The notes: generated by a model from the letters alone, not told the origin. A stretch of 64,000 nucleotides of DNA from Streptococcus ilei (GCF_000479335.1 NC_022584.1:248001-312000); one strand, 5' to 3'; counted from the stretch's first letter, positions 1 to 10,253 are shown. Numbers and translations: made by a program.

Positions 1-417
1 AAACCGAGTCAACTTGCTAGAGAACGAATTGAGCATTGGCAAAAACTCAGTCAATCTGGAAATTTTAAGCATCTCATGCTGGATATTGCACAGCACTCCT
101 ACACGCAAAAGAGCTATCAAAAGTGGCGGTTCCTTTATAATATCATGGGTCGCCTGGGACGAATCAAAGATAAGAAACGAATTGCCATTCAGTCTCAATC
201 TTGCCTGGATCACGATAGCCTTGAGGTCATAAAAAGAATTCACTGTCCGACCTTGGTTCTTGGTGCGCTTGAAGATGATGTGATCGGTGTGAACGGATCC
301 AAAGAACTGGCAAAAGCGATTTCGGGTTGTCAGCTCCTTATTCTTAAGCATTCTGGGCATGCTCTGTATGAAGAAAATAAAGCATTTCAAGAGGCTGTCT
401 GTGGATTTTTAAACTAA
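1..417 (+). CDS. Alpha/beta hydrolase, C-terminal part (5' end outside window)
   Basis: The frame is open from base 1, so only the last 138 residues are seen. The end has the usual alpha/beta-hydrolase fold layout: a strand PTLVLGALEDDV carrying the likely acidic member of the triad, then LKHSGHALYEE with the catalytic His, then a final helix. The nucleophile elbow would lie upstream of the window. The substrate cannot be deduced. The ATG at 76 is internal. A perfect hairpin follows the stop at once. Confidence 0.75.
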   Translation, partial: KPSQLARERIEHWQKLSQSGNFKHLMLDIAQHSYTQKSYQKWRFLYNIMGRLGRIKDKKRIAIQSQSCLDHDSLEVIKRIHCPTLVLGALEDDVIGVNGSKELAKAISGCQLLILKHSGHALYEENKAFQEAVCGFLN

Positions 418-443
418 AAAAGCTGGAATTTTCCAGCTTTTTT
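416..443. terminator. Bidirectional rho-independent terminator
   Basis: AAAAAAGCTGGAA pairs perfectly with TTCCAGCTTTTTT. It has A- and T-tracts on both sides, so it can serve the hydrolase on the plus strand and the flavoprotein gene on the minus strand. Confidence 0.85.
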
Positions 444-450
444 ATGTTAG

Positions 451-1767
451 TTAAATCGCAAAGAGATCGTTTAGGTTTTCTGCCATGGTTGGGTGGGTAA
501 AGATTTGTTTTGCGATGTAAGTATAAGGGATCTTGTTGTCCATGGCCATGGTGATCAGGTTGATGAGTTCGCCTGCAGCTTCTCCGAAGAGAGTTGCTCC
601 AAGGATTTCTTTGGTTTCTGGGTTGACCACGGCTTTGAAAGCACCTCGAAGGTCTGCATTGACATGGCCACGTGGCATGGCAGCAACTGGCAATTCTTTG
701 ACAGCAACTGGAAGTCCTTTGTCACGTGCTTCTTGCTCGGTCAAGCCGACTTGGGCCAATGGAGGAGCAATGAAGAGTGTTGTCGCATAGTTTCCGCGTG
801 TTTCGAGATTGTAGCTACCATCGCCTGTGAGGTAGTTGAAGACAATGCGGAAATCGTCAAGGGACATGTAGGTGAATTGAGGACCACCATTGACATCCCC
901 AACTGCAAAGACACCAGGAACGTTGGTTTCCAAATGACGGTTGACTTGAATTGCTCCACGATCAGTGACTTGGATATCTGTATTTTCAAGACCAAGTCCA
1001 GCTGTGTTTGGCTTACGTCCTGTTGCGTAGAGGAGGATATCGAACTCGAAGTCTCCTTTATCGGTGACAAGGGTTAAGCTAGCTTCACCATCTTTGATTT
1101 CTTGGGTATGAACGCCTTGCAAGAATTGAATGCCATCTTCTTCAAGGTAGCCTTTTGCAAGAGCTGCAATGCTTGGCTCAATCCGTGGCAAGAATGCTTC
1201 AGAAGCGTCCAATACTGTTACTTGGCTACCCAAGGTATTGTAGAGATGGGCAAATTCCAATCCGATAGGTCCACCACCAAGGACACCAAGGCGTTTAGGT
1301 AGATTTTCCAGCCGTTGAATACCGGTTGAATCCACAGCAAATTTACTTTCAGCAAGTCCTGGGATTGGAAGGATAGTTGGCACCGCACCAGTATTAATAA
1401 TAATGGTTTCAGCTGTCAATTCTTCCTTTTCCTCACCAGCTTGAATTTCGATAACCTTGTTGGAAACGAAACGAGCTGTCGCATCGATGATGTCTACACC
1501 CGTTCCAGCAATAGTTGCGTAGTTCTTGCCGTTGAGACGAGTGGTGACCGCATTCTTTTCGCTCATGGCTTGTTCAAAATCCAAGCCTTTTTCCGCTGCG
1601 ACAATCAAGGTCTTGGTTGGGATACAAGCGATATTGATACAAGTACCACCATACATAGACTTGCTCTTTTCAATTAGAGCGACTTTTTTCCCTTGGCTTG
1701 ATAATTTCGCTGCGAGTGTTTTACCAGCTTTACCAAATCCAATAACAATAACATCATACGTTAACAT
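451..1767 (-). CDS. har: FAD-dependent pyridine nucleotide-disulfide oxidoreductase, RclA/Har type (likely hypothiocyanite reductase)
   Basis: A 438-residue class I flavoprotein reductase. The N-terminal FAD-binding GFGKAGK is followed by the redox motif [13 protein letters not shown], with two Cys spaced CxxxxC. A second Rossmann site ([13 protein letters not shown]) binds NAD(P)H. The FAD motif FAVGDVNGG and a C-terminal dimerisation domain with FTHPTMAE follow. The [10 protein letters not shown] signature is that of RclA and of the streptococcal hypothiocyanous acid reductase (Har), which protects against the salivary peroxidase product; that function is inferred from family. It is monocistronic, with an SD GAAGGTG and an extended -10 just upstream. 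Mercuric reductase or dihydrolipoamide dehydrogenase are less likely, since no partner genes are near. Confidence 0.8.
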   Translation of the reverse strand: MLTYDVIVIGFGKAGKTLAAKLSSQGKKVALIEKSKSMYGGTCINIACIPTKTLIVAAEKGLDFEQAMSEKNAVTTRLNGKNYATIAGTGVDIIDATARFVSNKVIEIQAGEEKEELTAETIIINTGAVPTILPIPGLAESKFAVDSTGIQRLENLPKRLGVLGGGPIGLEFAHLYNTLGSQVTVLDASEAFLPRIEPSIAALAKGYLEEDGIQFLQGVHTQEIKDGEASLTLVTDKGDFEFDILLYATGRKPNTAGLGLENTDIQVTDRGAIQVNRHLETNVPGVFAVGDVNGGPQFTYMSLDDFRIVFNYLTGDGSYNLETRGNYATTLFIAPPLAQVGLTEQEARDKGLPVAVKELPVAAMPRGHVNADLRGAFKAVVNPETKEILGATLFGEAAGELINLITMAMDNKIPYTYIAKQIFTHPTMAENLNDLFAI

Positions 1768-1791
1768 ATGTTACACCTTCTTTCGTTTTCT

Positions 1792-1797
1792 ATTGTA
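1792..1797 (-). promoter_or_regulatory. Extended -10 promoter of the har-type gene
   Basis: On the minus strand the sequence reads TGATACAAT, a TGn plus TACAAT extended -10, about 25 bases before the ATG. No strong -35 is visible. Confidence 0.55.
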
Positions 1798-1886
1798 TCA
1801 AACCCATTTTAAAAAGTCTGAAATCTGCTACGGGATTTTTAGGAGCTCATGGGAATGGGGAATCAGGGACAAGGAGATCCTTTTCA

Positions 1887-1921
1887 TGGTATAATAAAGG
1901 GTCGGTGACCGTCATGGTCAC
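1887..1921 (+). promoter_or_regulatory. truB promoter and leader hairpin
   Basis: TGGTATAAT (1887-1895) is an extended -10. The 50-base leader carries a small hairpin, GTGACC (1905-1910) with GGTCAC (1916-1921). The GTG at 1905 and ATG at 1914 are in frame with truB but lie inside the hairpin and have no SD. Confidence 0.55.
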
Positions 1922-1946
1922 ACATGAGTTAGAAAGAGTAATTCAA

Positions 1947-2843
1947 ATGGACGGAATTATTAATGTAAAAAAAGAAGCGGGAATGACTTCACATGATGTG
2001 GTCTTTAAACTGCGAAAAATCTTAGGAACCAAGAAAATCGGCCATGGGGGAACTCTGGATCCGGATGTGGTGGGGGTTCTTCCGATTGCCGTAGGAAAGG
2101 CGACCCGAATGGTTGAATTTATGCAGGATGAAGGCAAAATCTATGAGGGAGAAATCACTTTGGGGTTTTCTACCACGACGGAGGATGCCAGCGGAGAAGT
2201 TGTCGATCGGACCCCTGTGCAAGACCCCTTGGATGCAGAAGAGGTAGACCGCATGATTGCCCAGATGGTAGGAGAAATCGAACAGGTACCACCCATGTAT
2301 TCAGCGGTCAAGGTCAATGGGCGTAAGCTCTATGAGTATGCGCGTGCAGGAGAAGAAGTGGAACGTCCAGTTCGGCAGGTGAACATTTATGAATTCACGC
2401 GCACAAGCGAAATTCGTTATGAAGAAGGACTAGCCCGCTTTCGCTTCCGGGTTAAATGCAGCAAGGGGACCTATATCCGAACCTTGTCTGTGGATTTAGG
2501 GCAGAAACTGGGCTATGCGGCCCATATGTCTCATCTGACACGTACCAGTGCTGCTGGCTTGTCCTTAGAAAATGCCCTAACCTTGGAAGAACTTGCTGAA
2601 AAAGTTGCTCAAGGAGATTTGAGCTTCCTTCATCCACTTGAAATTGGAACAGGAGATCTGGAAAAAGTGGAGCTGACAGTCGAAGAGGTCGGCGAAGTCC
2701 AAGTGGGACGCTTTATTCCGGTTGAGAGTGACTCCAAAGAATTGGCTGCTTTTTACCAAGGAAAATTAGTGGCCATTTTAGAAAAAAGAGAAGAACTTTA
2801 CAAACCTCGCAAGGTTTTTCTGACAGAAAGTGTGTTACAATAA
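1947..2843 (+). CDS. truB: tRNA pseudouridine-55 synthase
   Basis: Converts U55 of the T-loop of tRNAs to pseudouridine. The protein has 298 residues. It opens with the family motif [15 protein letters not shown] and carries [12 protein letters not shown], where Asp38 is the catalytic residue. [11 protein letters not shown] is a second conserved TruB motif. The ATG at 1947 was chosen because AGAAAGAG sits 8 bases before it and because known TruB proteins begin at this point; the frame stays open upstream to 1905. It is followed after 4 bases by ribF, an arrangement common in Firmicutes. Confidence 0.95.
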   Translation: MDGIINVKKEAGMTSHDVVFKLRKILGTKKIGHGGTLDPDVVGVLPIAVGKATRMVEFMQDEGKIYEGEITLGFSTTTEDASGEVVDRTPVQDPLDAEEVDRMIAQMVGEIEQVPPMYSAVKVNGRKLYEYARAGEEVERPVRQVNIYEFTRTSEIRYEEGLARFRFRVKCSKGTYIRTLSVDLGQKLGYAAHMSHLTRTSAAGLSLENALTLEELAEKVAQGDLSFLHPLEIGTGDLEKVELTVEEVGEVQVGRFIPVESDSKELAAFYQGKLVAILEKREELYKPRKVFLTESVLQ

Positions 2844-2848
2844 ATTCA
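2833..2848 (+). promoter_or_regulatory. Extended -10 placed for a leaderless ribF mRNA
   Basis: TGT-TACAAT (2833-2841) overlaps the truB stop codon. Only 6 bases separate it from the ribF ATG at 2848. Transcription from it would begin at or next to the start codon. Confidence 0.5.
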
Positions 2849-3765
2849 TGAACATTTGTTATGTAACTAGTGAAAAAGAAATAAAAGCTCAAGCAGATAC
2901 AGTTCTTGTCTTGGGCTATTTTGACGGTCTTCACAGAGGGCATCAGGAGCTCTTTCGGACAGCTCGTGCCATTGCGGATGAGCAAGGACTTCGAGTAGCT
3001 GTCTTGACCTTTCCAGAATCTCCAAAATTGGCCTTTGCCCGTTACCAACCAGAATTACTCCTCCACCTTCAAAATCCAGAGGAACGCTTTAAACGAATGG
3101 AAGAACTTGGAGTCGATGATCTTTATCTCATTGATTTTACCAGTGATTTTGCGGCTCATACGGCTGAAGAATTCGTTGCAACCTACCTAACAAGTCTTCA
3201 AGCGCGTGTCTTAGTGGCAGGATTTGATTATAGCTTTGGTAGCGATAAGAAAGTAGCTAGTGATTTAGAAACCTATTTTAAGGGCCAAGTCATAGTGGTT
3301 CCCCCTGTCCTAGACCAGGGAGAAAAAATCAGCTCGACCCGTATTCGGCAGGCTATTTCATCAGGCCAGGTCAAAGAAGCAGCCGATCTCTTGGGATATC
3401 CTTTATCCAGTCGTGGTATCGTCGTTCATGGGGATGCACGAGGCCGAACCATTGGTTTTCCAACAGCCAATCTTGCACCTATCGATCGGACACATCTTCC
3501 TCAAGATGGTGTTTATGTCGTCGAAGTAGAAGTGCTAGGGCAACGTCACCGGGGGATGGCCTCTGTAGGAAAAAACTCGACCTTTGATGGGACGGAACTT
3601 CGCTTTGAAGCCAATATCTTTGATTTTTCAAAAGATATTTATGGACATACGATTCGGATTTTTTGGTTAGACAAGATTCGAGAAATGGTCAAATTTGACA
3701 GTGTAGAAGCGCTTGTGGAGCAACTGCGTCAGGATGAGATCATAGCTCGTCAACGGACCAGATAA
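2848..3765 (+). CDS. ribF: Bifunctional riboflavin kinase / FAD synthetase
   Basis: Makes FMN and then FAD from riboflavin. The N-terminal nucleotidyltransferase domain has LGYFDGLHRGHQ (the GxFDGxHxGH motif, residues about 24-35) and STRIRQAI. The C-terminal flavokinase domain starts with GDARGRTIGFPTANL. Length 305 residues, normal for RibF. The start at 2848 was preferred over 2830 because the earlier ATG lies inside truB and has no SD. Even at 2848 the SD is poor, which fits leaderless expression from the -10 just upstream, besides read-through from truB. Confidence 0.95.
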   Translation: MNICYVTSEKEIKAQADTVLVLGYFDGLHRGHQELFRTARAIADEQGLRVAVLTFPESPKLAFARYQPELLLHLQNPEERFKRMEELGVDDLYLIDFTSDFAAHTAEEFVATYLTSLQARVLVAGFDYSFGSDKKVASDLETYFKGQVIVVPPVLDQGEKISSTRIRQAISSGQVKEAADLLGYPLSSRGIVVHGDARGRTIGFPTANLAPIDRTHLPQDGVYVVEVEVLGQRHRGMASVGKNSTFDGTELRFEANIFDFSKDIYGHTIRIFWLDKIREMVKFDSVEALVEQLRQDEIIARQRTR

Positions 3766-3775
3766 CTTTTGTTAG

Positions 3776-3804
3776 AAATTCTCCCTTAAGGGGAGAATTT
3801 TCTT
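3776..3804 (+). terminator. Terminator after truB-ribF
   Basis: AAATTCTCCC pairs with GGGAGAATTT around a 5-base loop and is followed by TCTTTGTC. Confidence 0.75.
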
Positions 3805-3847
3805 TGTCTAAATTCAAAAATCACTATGCAAGCACCGAATAATTTTG

Positions 3848-3853
3848 TATAAT
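3848..3853 (+). promoter_or_regulatory. spx promoter -10
   Basis: A perfect TATAAT lies 39 bases before the spx ATG. The -35 region is weak (TATGCA at 3825-3830). Confidence 0.55.
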
Positions 3854-3892
3854 AGAGTTAGCTAAGTGTGTCCAAAAAAAGAAGAGAAGAAC

Positions 3893-4294
3893 ATGATTAC
3901 ATTATTTTTGTCTCCGAGTTGTACATCCTGTCGGAAGGCCCGGGCTTGGTTAGAAAAACATGAGGTTCCTTTTAAGGAACACAATATTATGACGAGTCCT
4001 CTAACAACTGAGGAGTTGCGTAATATTTTAGCTCTAACTGAGAACGGTACAGACGATATTATTTCAACTCGTTCTAAAATTTTTCAGAAGTTAAATGTTG
4101 ATGTAGAGGATTTATCGATTTCTGCTTTGATTAAGCTCATTGAGGAAAATCCTAGTCTTTTGCGTCGCCCAATTATTCTAGACAAGAAACGGATGCAAAT
4201 TGGTTTCAATGAGGATGAAATCCGCGCATTTCTCCCTCGTGGATATCGTAAGGAAGAGTTAAGATCTGCTACATTAAGAGCGGAGATCCATTAA
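3893..4294 (+). CDS. spxA: Spx-family transcriptional regulator
   Basis: Spx binds the RNA polymerase alpha C-terminal domain and redirects transcription under thiol/oxidative stress. The protein has 133 residues, with the redox switch CTSC at positions 10-13. It ends with the ArsC-like core [15 protein letters not shown] and FLPR, as expected for Spx. Streptococci carry two Spx paralogues, and I cannot say which this is. The ATG at 3893 has GAAGAGAAG upstream; the earlier ATG at 3866 has no SD. A one-base gap leads to the UPF0223 gene. Confidence 0.9.
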   Translation: MITLFLSPSCTSCRKARAWLEKHEVPFKEHNIMTSPLTTEELRNILALTENGTDDIISTRSKIFQKLNVDVEDLSISALIKLIEENPSLLRRPIILDKKRMQIGFNEDEIRAFLPRGYRKEELRSATLRAEIH

Positions 4295-4295
4295 T

Positions 4296-4574
4296 ATGAA
4301 TAAGAATTATAGTTACCCACTCGATTTATCGTGGAGCACTGAAGAGCTTGCTTCGGTGCTTTCTTTTTTTAATCAGGTTGAACAAGCCTATGAACAAAAG
4401 GCAGATGCCCGCATCTACCTAGAAGCCTATAAGGCCTTTAAGAAAGTTGTCCCAAGTATTGGCGAAGAAAAGCGTCTGGGCAAGGAATTTGAAGAGGTCA
4501 GTGGCTACTCACTTTACCGCGCAACCAAAGTTGCGAAAGAAAAAGGGGAAGGATGGTTTTCGATTGATCAATAA
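4296..4574 (+). CDS. UPF0223 family protein
   Basis: A 92-residue soluble helical protein, recognisable by the start [14 protein letters not shown] and the end [13 protein letters not shown]. The family is widespread in Firmicutes (YktA in Bacillus) and has no assigned biochemical function. It sits between spx and the inositol phosphatase; its last 11 bases overlap the TTG start of the latter, so translation is probably coupled. Confidence 0.85.
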   Translation: MNKNYSYPLDLSWSTEELASVLSFFNQVEQAYEQKADARIYLEAYKAFKKVVPSIGEEKRLGKEFEEVSGYSLYRATKVAKEKGEGWFSIDQ

Positions 4575-5337
4575 ATTAGAATTTGCTAAGACCATTGTCA
4601 AAGAAGCAGGAAGCTATCTAAGAGAACACTTACATGACCAGCTAGCTATTACTGTCAAAACAAATCCGACGGATTTGGTGACTCAGATGGATCAGAAAGT
4701 GCAAGCAACCTTAGTCCATAAGATATTAGAAGCTTATCCAGAAGACCAAATTTTCGCTGAAGAAGATGAACTTCGTGCTCCTATTCACTCCGGCAAGGTC
4801 TGGGTGATTGATCCCATTGATGGGACCAATAATTTTGTGACCCAAAAAGAAGATTTTGCTGTAATGGTTGCCTATTTTGAAGAAGGGATTGGCCAGTTTG
4901 GCTTGATCTATGATGTCATGCGCGACCATCTCTTTTTTGGTGGAAAGGATTTTGGAGTCTTTTGCAATGACAAAGAACTGAAACCATTTCAAAATCGGCC
5001 TCTTGGGGACTTATTAGTGGCTTCCAATGTCGGCATGCTCAAATCCAACGCTTGGGGCATGGCGGATCTGGGAGCAGAGTGCTTGGGGATTCGAGTCTAT
5101 GGGAGCGCTGGTATCAGCTTTACCAAGATTCTATCTGGTGGTATTTTAGGCTACTTTAGCTATATCTGGCCTTGGGATTATGCTGCTGCTGCCATTATGG
5201 GCGAGTGTCTAGGTTACTCGGTCCTGACCTTGGAAGGGAAAGAACCCAACTATGAGACCTTGGAGCCCATTATGATGGTGCCGACTTGTAAACTAGATGA
5301 AATTCAACCTTTTTTGACGAAAGGAAAAAACGCATGA
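4564..5337 (+). CDS. Inositol monophosphatase family protein, TTG start
   Basis: Mg-dependent sugar/inositol phosphatase fold, 257 residues. Metal-binding motifs are [17 protein letters not shown] (DPIDGT) and PWDYAAA (WDxAA). The physiological substrate is unknown; IMPase, NADP phosphatase and PAP phosphatase relatives share these motifs. The chosen start is TTG at 4564, preceded by AGGGGAAGGA at 4544-4553, giving [16 protein letters not shown], a normal family N-terminus. The in-frame ATG at 4447 would add 39 residues read from inside the UPF0223 gene. The stop overlaps the rsmF start by 4 bases. Confidence 0.85.
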   Translation: MINKLEFAKTIVKEAGSYLREHLHDQLAITVKTNPTDLVTQMDQKVQATLVHKILEAYPEDQIFAEEDELRAPIHSGKVWVIDPIDGTNNFVTQKEDFAVMVAYFEEGIGQFGLIYDVMRDHLFFGGKDFGVFCNDKELKPFQNRPLGDLLVASNVGMLKSNAWGMADLGAECLGIRVYGSAGISFTKILSGGILGYFSYIWPWDYAAAAIMGECLGYSVLTLEGKEPNYETLEPIMMVPTCKLDEIQPFLTKGKNA

Positions 5338-6638
5338 CCTTTCCTCAAGGATTTAAAGAAAAGTATACCCAATTACTTGGAGAAGAGGCTGAAGCCTTCT
5401 TTCAAACTTTTGATGAACCAGCCGTTTCTGCCTATCGAACCAATCCATTAAAGGCAGTGCAAATCAGAGGCGATGAGCCCATTCCAGGCATGCCTTGGAG
5501 TTACTATGGTAAGGTATCGGGGAAATCCATTGCCCATGTCACAGGTTTGGTCTACTCGCAAGAACCCGCTGCCCAAATGGTGGCTCAAGTAGCGCATCCC
5601 AGTCCGGGTATGAAGGTCTTGGATCTTGCGGCAGCCCCTGGTGGAAAGACGACTCACTTGCTCTCTTATTTAGGCAATCAAGGCCTCCTTATTTCTAATG
5701 AAATTCACAAGGGACGCTCCAAGATTCTGGTCGAGAATATTGAACGCTTTGGTGCTCGTAACGTCGTGGTGACCAATGAATCAGCCGAACGTTTGGCAAA
5801 GGTTTTCCCAGCCTTTTTCGATCTGATTGTTTTGGATGCACCATGCTCTGGTGAAGGAATGTTCCGGAAGCAGCCAGATGCCATGGACTACTGGAATCCA
5901 GATTATCCAGCTCAATGCGCAAGTCTTCAAAGAGAAATCTTAACAGATGCTATCAAGATGCTGGCACCAGGGGGGCAGCTAGTTTATTCGACTTGTACCT
6001 GGGCTCCGGAAGAGAACGAAGAGATTGTCTCTTGGCTTTTAGAAGAATATGAGCTAGAATTGCTACCGATTGAAAAAATTAATGGTATGGTAGAAGGGAT
6101 CGGACATCCTGAAACGGCCCGTATGTATCCTCATCATTTCAAGGGTGAAGGGCAATTTGTTGCTAAATTCCTTTATCACGGAGAGCCTGAAGTTAAGAAG
6201 TTCAAGGAAGGACGTTCCAATCTAACGGCTGAGCAGAAGAAGTTGTGGCAAGCTTTTACCAAGGACCGCTTAGCCATCGACTTGGAGGGTCTCTACCAAT
6301 GTTTTGGAGATCAGCTTTATTTCTTACCATCTGGACTTCCTGATTTGAAAAAGGTCAAGATTGCTCGCAATGGCTTGCACCTTGGCACCTTTAAGAAAAA
6401 TCGCTTTGAACCTAGCTTTGCTCTGGGCCTAGCTCTGAAACCAGATCAAGTGAAAAAATCAGTCAGCTTGTCGGATCCAGACTTTAGTAAGTACGTGGCT
6501 GGAGAGACCATTCAGTTGGAGCAAGATTACGCAAATGGATGGTATCAGGTCCTGGCTGGAGGCAATGGTTTGGGCTTTGCAAAAGTAACGGGACGAACGT
6601 TAAAAAATTTCTTTCCAAAAGGCTTGAGATTTAGATAA
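5334..6638 (+). CDS. rsmF: rRNA m5C methyltransferase, RsmF/NOL1-NOP2-Sun family
   Basis: SAM-dependent methyltransferase that makes 5-methylcytidine in 16S rRNA. The SAM site is KVLDLAAAPGGKTTHL. The two conserved cysteines lie in LDAPCSGEGMFRK and STCTWAPEENE; one is the nucleophile and the other helps product release. The C-terminal third has the PUA-like RsmF extension ending NGLGFAKVTGRTLKNFFPKG. Length 434 residues. Start codon overlaps the upstream stop (ATGA). Confidence 0.9.
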   Translation: MTFPQGFKEKYTQLLGEEAEAFFQTFDEPAVSAYRTNPLKAVQIRGDEPIPGMPWSYYGKVSGKSIAHVTGLVYSQEPAAQMVAQVAHPSPGMKVLDLAAAPGGKTTHLLSYLGNQGLLISNEIHKGRSKILVENIERFGARNVVVTNESAERLAKVFPAFFDLIVLDAPCSGEGMFRKQPDAMDYWNPDYPAQCASLQREILTDAIKMLAPGGQLVYSTCTWAPEENEEIVSWLLEEYELELLPIEKINGMVEGIGHPETARMYPHHFKGEGQFVAKFLYHGEPEVKKFKEGRSNLTAEQKKLWQAFTKDRLAIDLEGLYQCFGDQLYFLPSGLPDLKKVKIARNGLHLGTFKKNRFEPSFALGLALKPDQVKKSVSLSDPDFSKYVAGETIQLEQDYANGWYQVLAGGNGLGFAKVTGRTLKNFFPKGLRFR

Positions 6639-6663
6639 ATTATTAGGAAATGCGGTCTTTCTA

Positions 6664-6672
6664 TGTTATAGT
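6664..6672 (+). promoter_or_regulatory. pst operon promoter
   Basis: TGTTATAGT is an extended -10 about 100 bases before pstS. The -35 is weak, which suits an activated promoter, but no clear Pho-box direct repeat could be pointed to. The leader also carries the short inverted repeat CTAGAATACTAG. Confidence 0.4.
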
Positions 6673-6768
6673 GGAAATAGAGTGATTCTTGCTAGAATAC
6701 TAGAAGATGACCAAGTGTTTAGAGATAACATTTAAACGATATTTGATTTTGATTCAAGGAGACTTACA

Positions 6769-7635
6769 TTGAATAAATGCAAAAAGCTAGTCCTTGGGCT
6801 AGCAACAGTAGCACTTGCAGCTTCTCTATCTGCCTGTGCATCTTGGATTGACCGTGGAGAAGCGATTACAGCTGTTGGATCGACAGCCCTACAACCGCTC
6901 GTTGAAGGGGTGGTAGATCGTTATGTGGAAGAACATCCCGGTAAGATTGTTAATGTCCAAGGAGGCGGATCTGGTACAGGTCTTTCTCAGGTCCAATCGG
7001 GAGCTGTGGATATTGGAAATAGTGACCTCTTTGCGGAGGAAAAAGATGGAATCGATGCTTCTAGCTTGGTAGACCATCAAGTGGCAGTAGCAGGAACAGC
7101 CATCATTGCCAATAAGACTATTTCCGTAGACGATTTGACAACTGAACAATTGCGTAAGATTTTTACTGGTGAATATACCAACTGGAAGCAATTGGGGGGT
7201 GAGGATCTCGAAATTACCATTGTGAACCGGGCAGTAGGATCCGGTAGCCGTGCCGTATTCGATGACATCATCATGAATGGGAAAGATCCTAAACAGGCTC
7301 AGGAACAGGATTCCAATGGAATGGTGAAGAACATTGTTTCCCAGACTCCAGGTGCCATTTCTTATTTGGCTTTTACCTACGTGGATGATAGTGTCAAAAC
7401 TATGAAGTTAAATGGCTATGAACCAACTAAGGAAAACGTGGTGAATAATAACTGGCCAATTTGGTCCTACGAACACATGTATACCAAGGGAGAGCCAAGT
7501 AAATTGGCCAAGAAATTCTTGGATTATATGATGACAGATGAGGTCCAGCAGGAAATCGTTGGTAAGATGGGCTATATCCCAATCAATGATATGAAAGTCA
7601 GCCGTGATCTTGACGGTAACATTACGAAGAAATAA
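6769..7635 (+). CDS. pstS: Phosphate ABC transporter, phosphate-binding lipoprotein, TTG start
   Basis: Captures inorganic phosphate outside the membrane. The N-terminus has a lipoprotein signal, [19 protein letters not shown], with the acylated Cys near residue 23. The mature part contains phosphate-loop sequences typical of Pst[23 protein letters not shown] and NRAVGSGSR. Length 288. The start is TTG at 6769 with the SD CAAGGAG. First gene of a six-gene operon with short gaps. Confidence 0.95.
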   Translation: MNKCKKLVLGLATVALAASLSACASWIDRGEAITAVGSTALQPLVEGVVDRYVEEHPGKIVNVQGGGSGTGLSQVQSGAVDIGNSDLFAEEKDGIDASSLVDHQVAVAGTAIIANKTISVDDLTTEQLRKIFTGEYTNWKQLGGEDLEITIVNRAVGSGSRAVFDDIIMNGKDPKQAQEQDSNGMVKNIVSQTPGAISYLAFTYVDDSVKTMKLNGYEPTKENVVNNNWPIWSYEHMYTKGEPSKLAKKFLDYMMTDEVQQEIVGKMGYIPINDMKVSRDLDGNITKK

Positions 7636-7652
7636 GAAGAATTAGGTAAAAA

Positions 7653-8564
7653 ATGAACGAAGTAGCAAAAAAAATGCTCGCAAAGTCCAATAATTCTCGT
7701 TTGGAAAAATTTGGTAAAACCATTACCTTCTGTTGTATGAGTTTAATTGTCTTTGTTGTAGCTTTGATTTTGATTTTTGTAGCCCAAAAGGGATTATCGA
7801 CCTTCTTTGTCAACAAGGTCAATGTCTTTAGTTTCCTTTTCGGATCCACTTGGAATCCGTCAGGGAAAGAATTTGGGGCTTTGCCAATGATCTTGGGTTC
7901 CTTCATTGTAACCCTTTTGTCTGCTTTGGTGGCGACACCTTTTGCCATTGGTGCAGCAGTCTTTATGACAGAAGTATCTCCTAAGGGATCTCGTCTCTTA
8001 CAACCAGCCATTGAATTGTTGGTAGGGATTCCTTCCGTTGTATATGGATTTATTGGTTTGCAAGTAGTGGTTCCATTTGTTCGTTCCATCTTTGGTGGGA
8101 CAGGATTTGGGATCTTGTCAGGGGTCTTTGTCCTCTTTGTCATGATTCTCCCAACAGTGACCTTTATGACAACAGACAGCTTACGGGCAGTCCCTCGTCA
8201 CTACCGGGAAGCGAGTATGGCTATGGGAGCGACTCGCTGGCAAACCATCTGGCATGTCACCTTAAAGGCAGCTCGCTCGGGTATTTTTACGGCAGTTGTC
8301 TTTGGGATGGCGCGTGCCTTCGGGGAAGCCTTGGCTATTCAGATGGTAGTCGGAAACTCAGCAGTTGTTCCAACATCTTTAACAACTCCAGCTTCCACCT
8401 TGACCTCCATTTTGACCATGGGTATTGGAAATACGGTTATGGGAACAGTTAACAACAACGTTCTCTGGTCACTTGCTTTGGTGCTCTTGCTGATGAGTTT
8501 GGCATTCAACAGCGTTATCAAATTGATCACGAAAGAAAGAGGTAAGAAGAACTATGCACGCTAA
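7653..8564 (+). CDS. pstC: Phosphate ABC transporter permease PstC
   Basis: Membrane subunit of the Pst importer, 303 residues with about six membrane segments. The cytoplasmic coupling loop of binding-protein-dependent permeases is visible as REASMAMGATRWQTIWHVTLKAA (EAA motif). The last 11 bases overlap pstA, which implies coupled translation and equal stoichiometry with PstA. Confidence 0.93.
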   Translation: MNEVAKKMLAKSNNSRLEKFGKTITFCCMSLIVFVVALILIFVAQKGLSTFFVNKVNVFSFLFGSTWNPSGKEFGALPMILGSFIVTLLSALVATPFAIGAAVFMTEVSPKGSRLLQPAIELLVGIPSVVYGFIGLQVVVPFVRSIFGGTGFGILSGVFVLFVMILPTVTFMTTDSLRAVPRHYREASMAMGATRWQTIWHVTLKAARSGIFTAVVFGMARAFGEALAIQMVVGNSAVVPTSLTTPASTLTSILTMGIGNTVMGTVNNNVLWSLALVLLLMSLAFNSVIKLITKERGKKNYAR

Positions 8565-9438
8565 AAAAATAGATAAGATAGAGACAGGGGTTCTCTATGC
8601 TATTGCTGGAATTATTGTCACTATTCTTGCTTCTTTGATTCTCTATATCTTACTTAGAGGGTTGCCGCATGTGTCTTGGACTTTCTTGACCAGCAAATCC
8701 TCTTCTTACCAAGCAGGTGGAGGGATTGGGATTCAGCTTTATAATTCCTTCTTCCTCTTAGTCATTACCTTGATTATTTCCTTCCCACTTTCTTTGGGGG
8801 CAGGGATCTACTTGTCAGAGTATGCCAAGAAGGGCCCATTGACCAATTTGGTTCGGACCTGTATTGAAATCTTGTCTTCCCTACCATCAGTTGTAGTTGG
8901 TCTCTTTGGCTATTTGGTCTTTGTAGTGCAGTTCCAATATGGCTTCTCGATTATTTCTGGTGCCTTGGCCTTGACAGTCTTTAACTTGCCACAGATGACA
9001 CGGAACATTGAAGATAGTTTGCAAAACGTCCACCATACACAAAGAGAAGCTGGGCTTGCTCTTGGAATCTCTCGTTGGGAAACCGTGATTCACGTAGTGG
9101 TACCAGAAGCCTTGCCAAGTATTATTACGGGTGTCGTACTGGCTTCTGGACGGATTTTCGGGGAAGCAGCGGCCTTGATTTATACAGCTGGCCAGTCTGC
9201 TCCAGCTTTGGATTGGAGTAACTGGAACCTCTTCAGTGTGACCAGTCCAATCTCCATTTTCCGTCAAGCGGAAACATTAGCGGTCCACATTTGGAAGGTC
9301 AATAGTGAAGGAACCATTCCAGATGCTATTGAAGTATCCGCTGGATCTGCAGCAGTTTTGTTGATCTTCATTTTGATATTCAACTTTGGAGCACGTAAGC
9401 TCGGTACTTACCTCCATAAGAAATTAACCTCAGCATAA
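8554..9438 (+). CDS. pstA: Phosphate ABC transporter permease PstA
   Basis: Second membrane subunit, 294 residues. The first membrane helix lies at about residues 13-35. The EAA coupling loop reads QREAGLALGISRWETVIHVVVPEAL. FGEAAALIYTAG resembles PstA proteins of other Firmicutes. SD AAGAGG lies inside the end of pstC. Confidence 0.93.
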   Translation: MHAKKIDKIETGVLYAIAGIIVTILASLILYILLRGLPHVSWTFLTSKSSSYQAGGGIGIQLYNSFFLLVITLIISFPLSLGAGIYLSEYAKKGPLTNLVRTCIEILSSLPSVVVGLFGYLVFVVQFQYGFSIISGALALTVFNLPQMTRNIEDSLQNVHHTQREAGLALGISRWETVIHVVVPEALPSIITGVVLASGRIFGEAAALIYTAGQSAPALDWSNWNLFSVTSPISIFRQAETLAVHIWKVNSEGTIPDAIEVSAGSAAVLLIFILIFNFGARKLGTYLHKKLTSA

Positions 9439-9449
9439 AAGGAGAAGAA

Positions 9450-10253
9450 ATGTCAAAATACAATTGGGATGAGAGACACATCATTACTTTTCCTGAAGAA
9501 AAGGTGGTCCTATCTACCAAAGATTTGCATGTCTATTATGGAAATAACGAGTCCATCAAAGGCGTCGACATGCAGTTTGAAAAGAATAAGATTACAGCCT
9601 TGATTGGTCCTTCTGGATCAGGGAAGTCCACCTATCTTAGAAGTTTGAACCGAATGAACGATACCATTGATATTGCGCGTGTGACTGGTGAGATCTGGTA
9701 CGAAGGGATTGATGTCAACCGACCAGATATCAATGTCTATGAAATGAGAAAGCATATCGGGATGGTCTTCCAACGACCAAATCCATTTGCGAAGTCTATC
9801 TACCGCAATATTACCTTCCCTCACGAACGGGCAGGAGTCAAAGACAAGAAGGTCTTGGATGAAATCGTAGAAAAATCCTTGAAGCAAGCAGCCCTCTGGG
9901 ATCAGGTCAAGGATGACTTGCACAAGTCTGCTTTGACGCTCTCAGGAGGTCAACAGCAACGCCTTTGTATTGCCCGTGCCATCTCCGTTAAACCAGAGAT
10001 TTTGCTCATGGATGAGCCAGCCTCAGCCTTAGACCCGATCGCAACAGCGCAATTAGAAGAAACCATGCTGGAGTTGAAGAAGGATTACACGATTGTCATC
10101 GTGACACACAGTATGCAACAAGCAGCGCGTGCTAGTGATTATACCGGTTTCTTCTACCTTGGAAACCTCATCGAGTACGATAAGACTTCGAATATTTTCC
10201 AAAATGCGAAATTGCAATCGACCAACGATTATGTATCGGGTCACTTTGGATAA
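9450..10253 (+). CDS. pstB: Phosphate ABC transporter ATPase PstB (copy 1)
   Basis: Cytosolic ATPase of the importer. Walker [11 protein letters not shown]-loop MVFQRPNPF, signature LSGGQQQR, Walker [14 protein letters not shown] and switch histidine in [13 protein letters not shown] are all intact. Length 267, with about 15 more N-terminal residues than copy 2. The next gene is a second PstB, and copy 1 is the one with a complete catalytic set. Confidence 0.94.
   Translation: MSKYNWDERHIITFPEEKVVLSTKDLHVYYGNNESIKGVDMQFEKNKITALIGPSGSGKSTYLRSLNRMNDTIDIARVTGEIWYEGIDVNRPDINVYEMRKHIGMVFQRPNPFAKSIYRNITFPHERAGVKDKKVLDEIVEKSLKQAALWDQVKDDLHKSALTLSGGQQQRLCIARAISVKPEILLMDEPASALDPIATAQLEETMLELKKDYTIVIVTHSMQQAARASDYTGFFYLGNLIEYDKTSNIFQNAKLQSTNDYVSGHFG

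Noticed and set aside
493-1077. Long plus-strand frame inside the Har-type gene, and many similar overlapping frames elsewhere
   Set aside because: They are antisense or out-of-frame shadows of well-supported genes, with no SD and no recognisable protein features.
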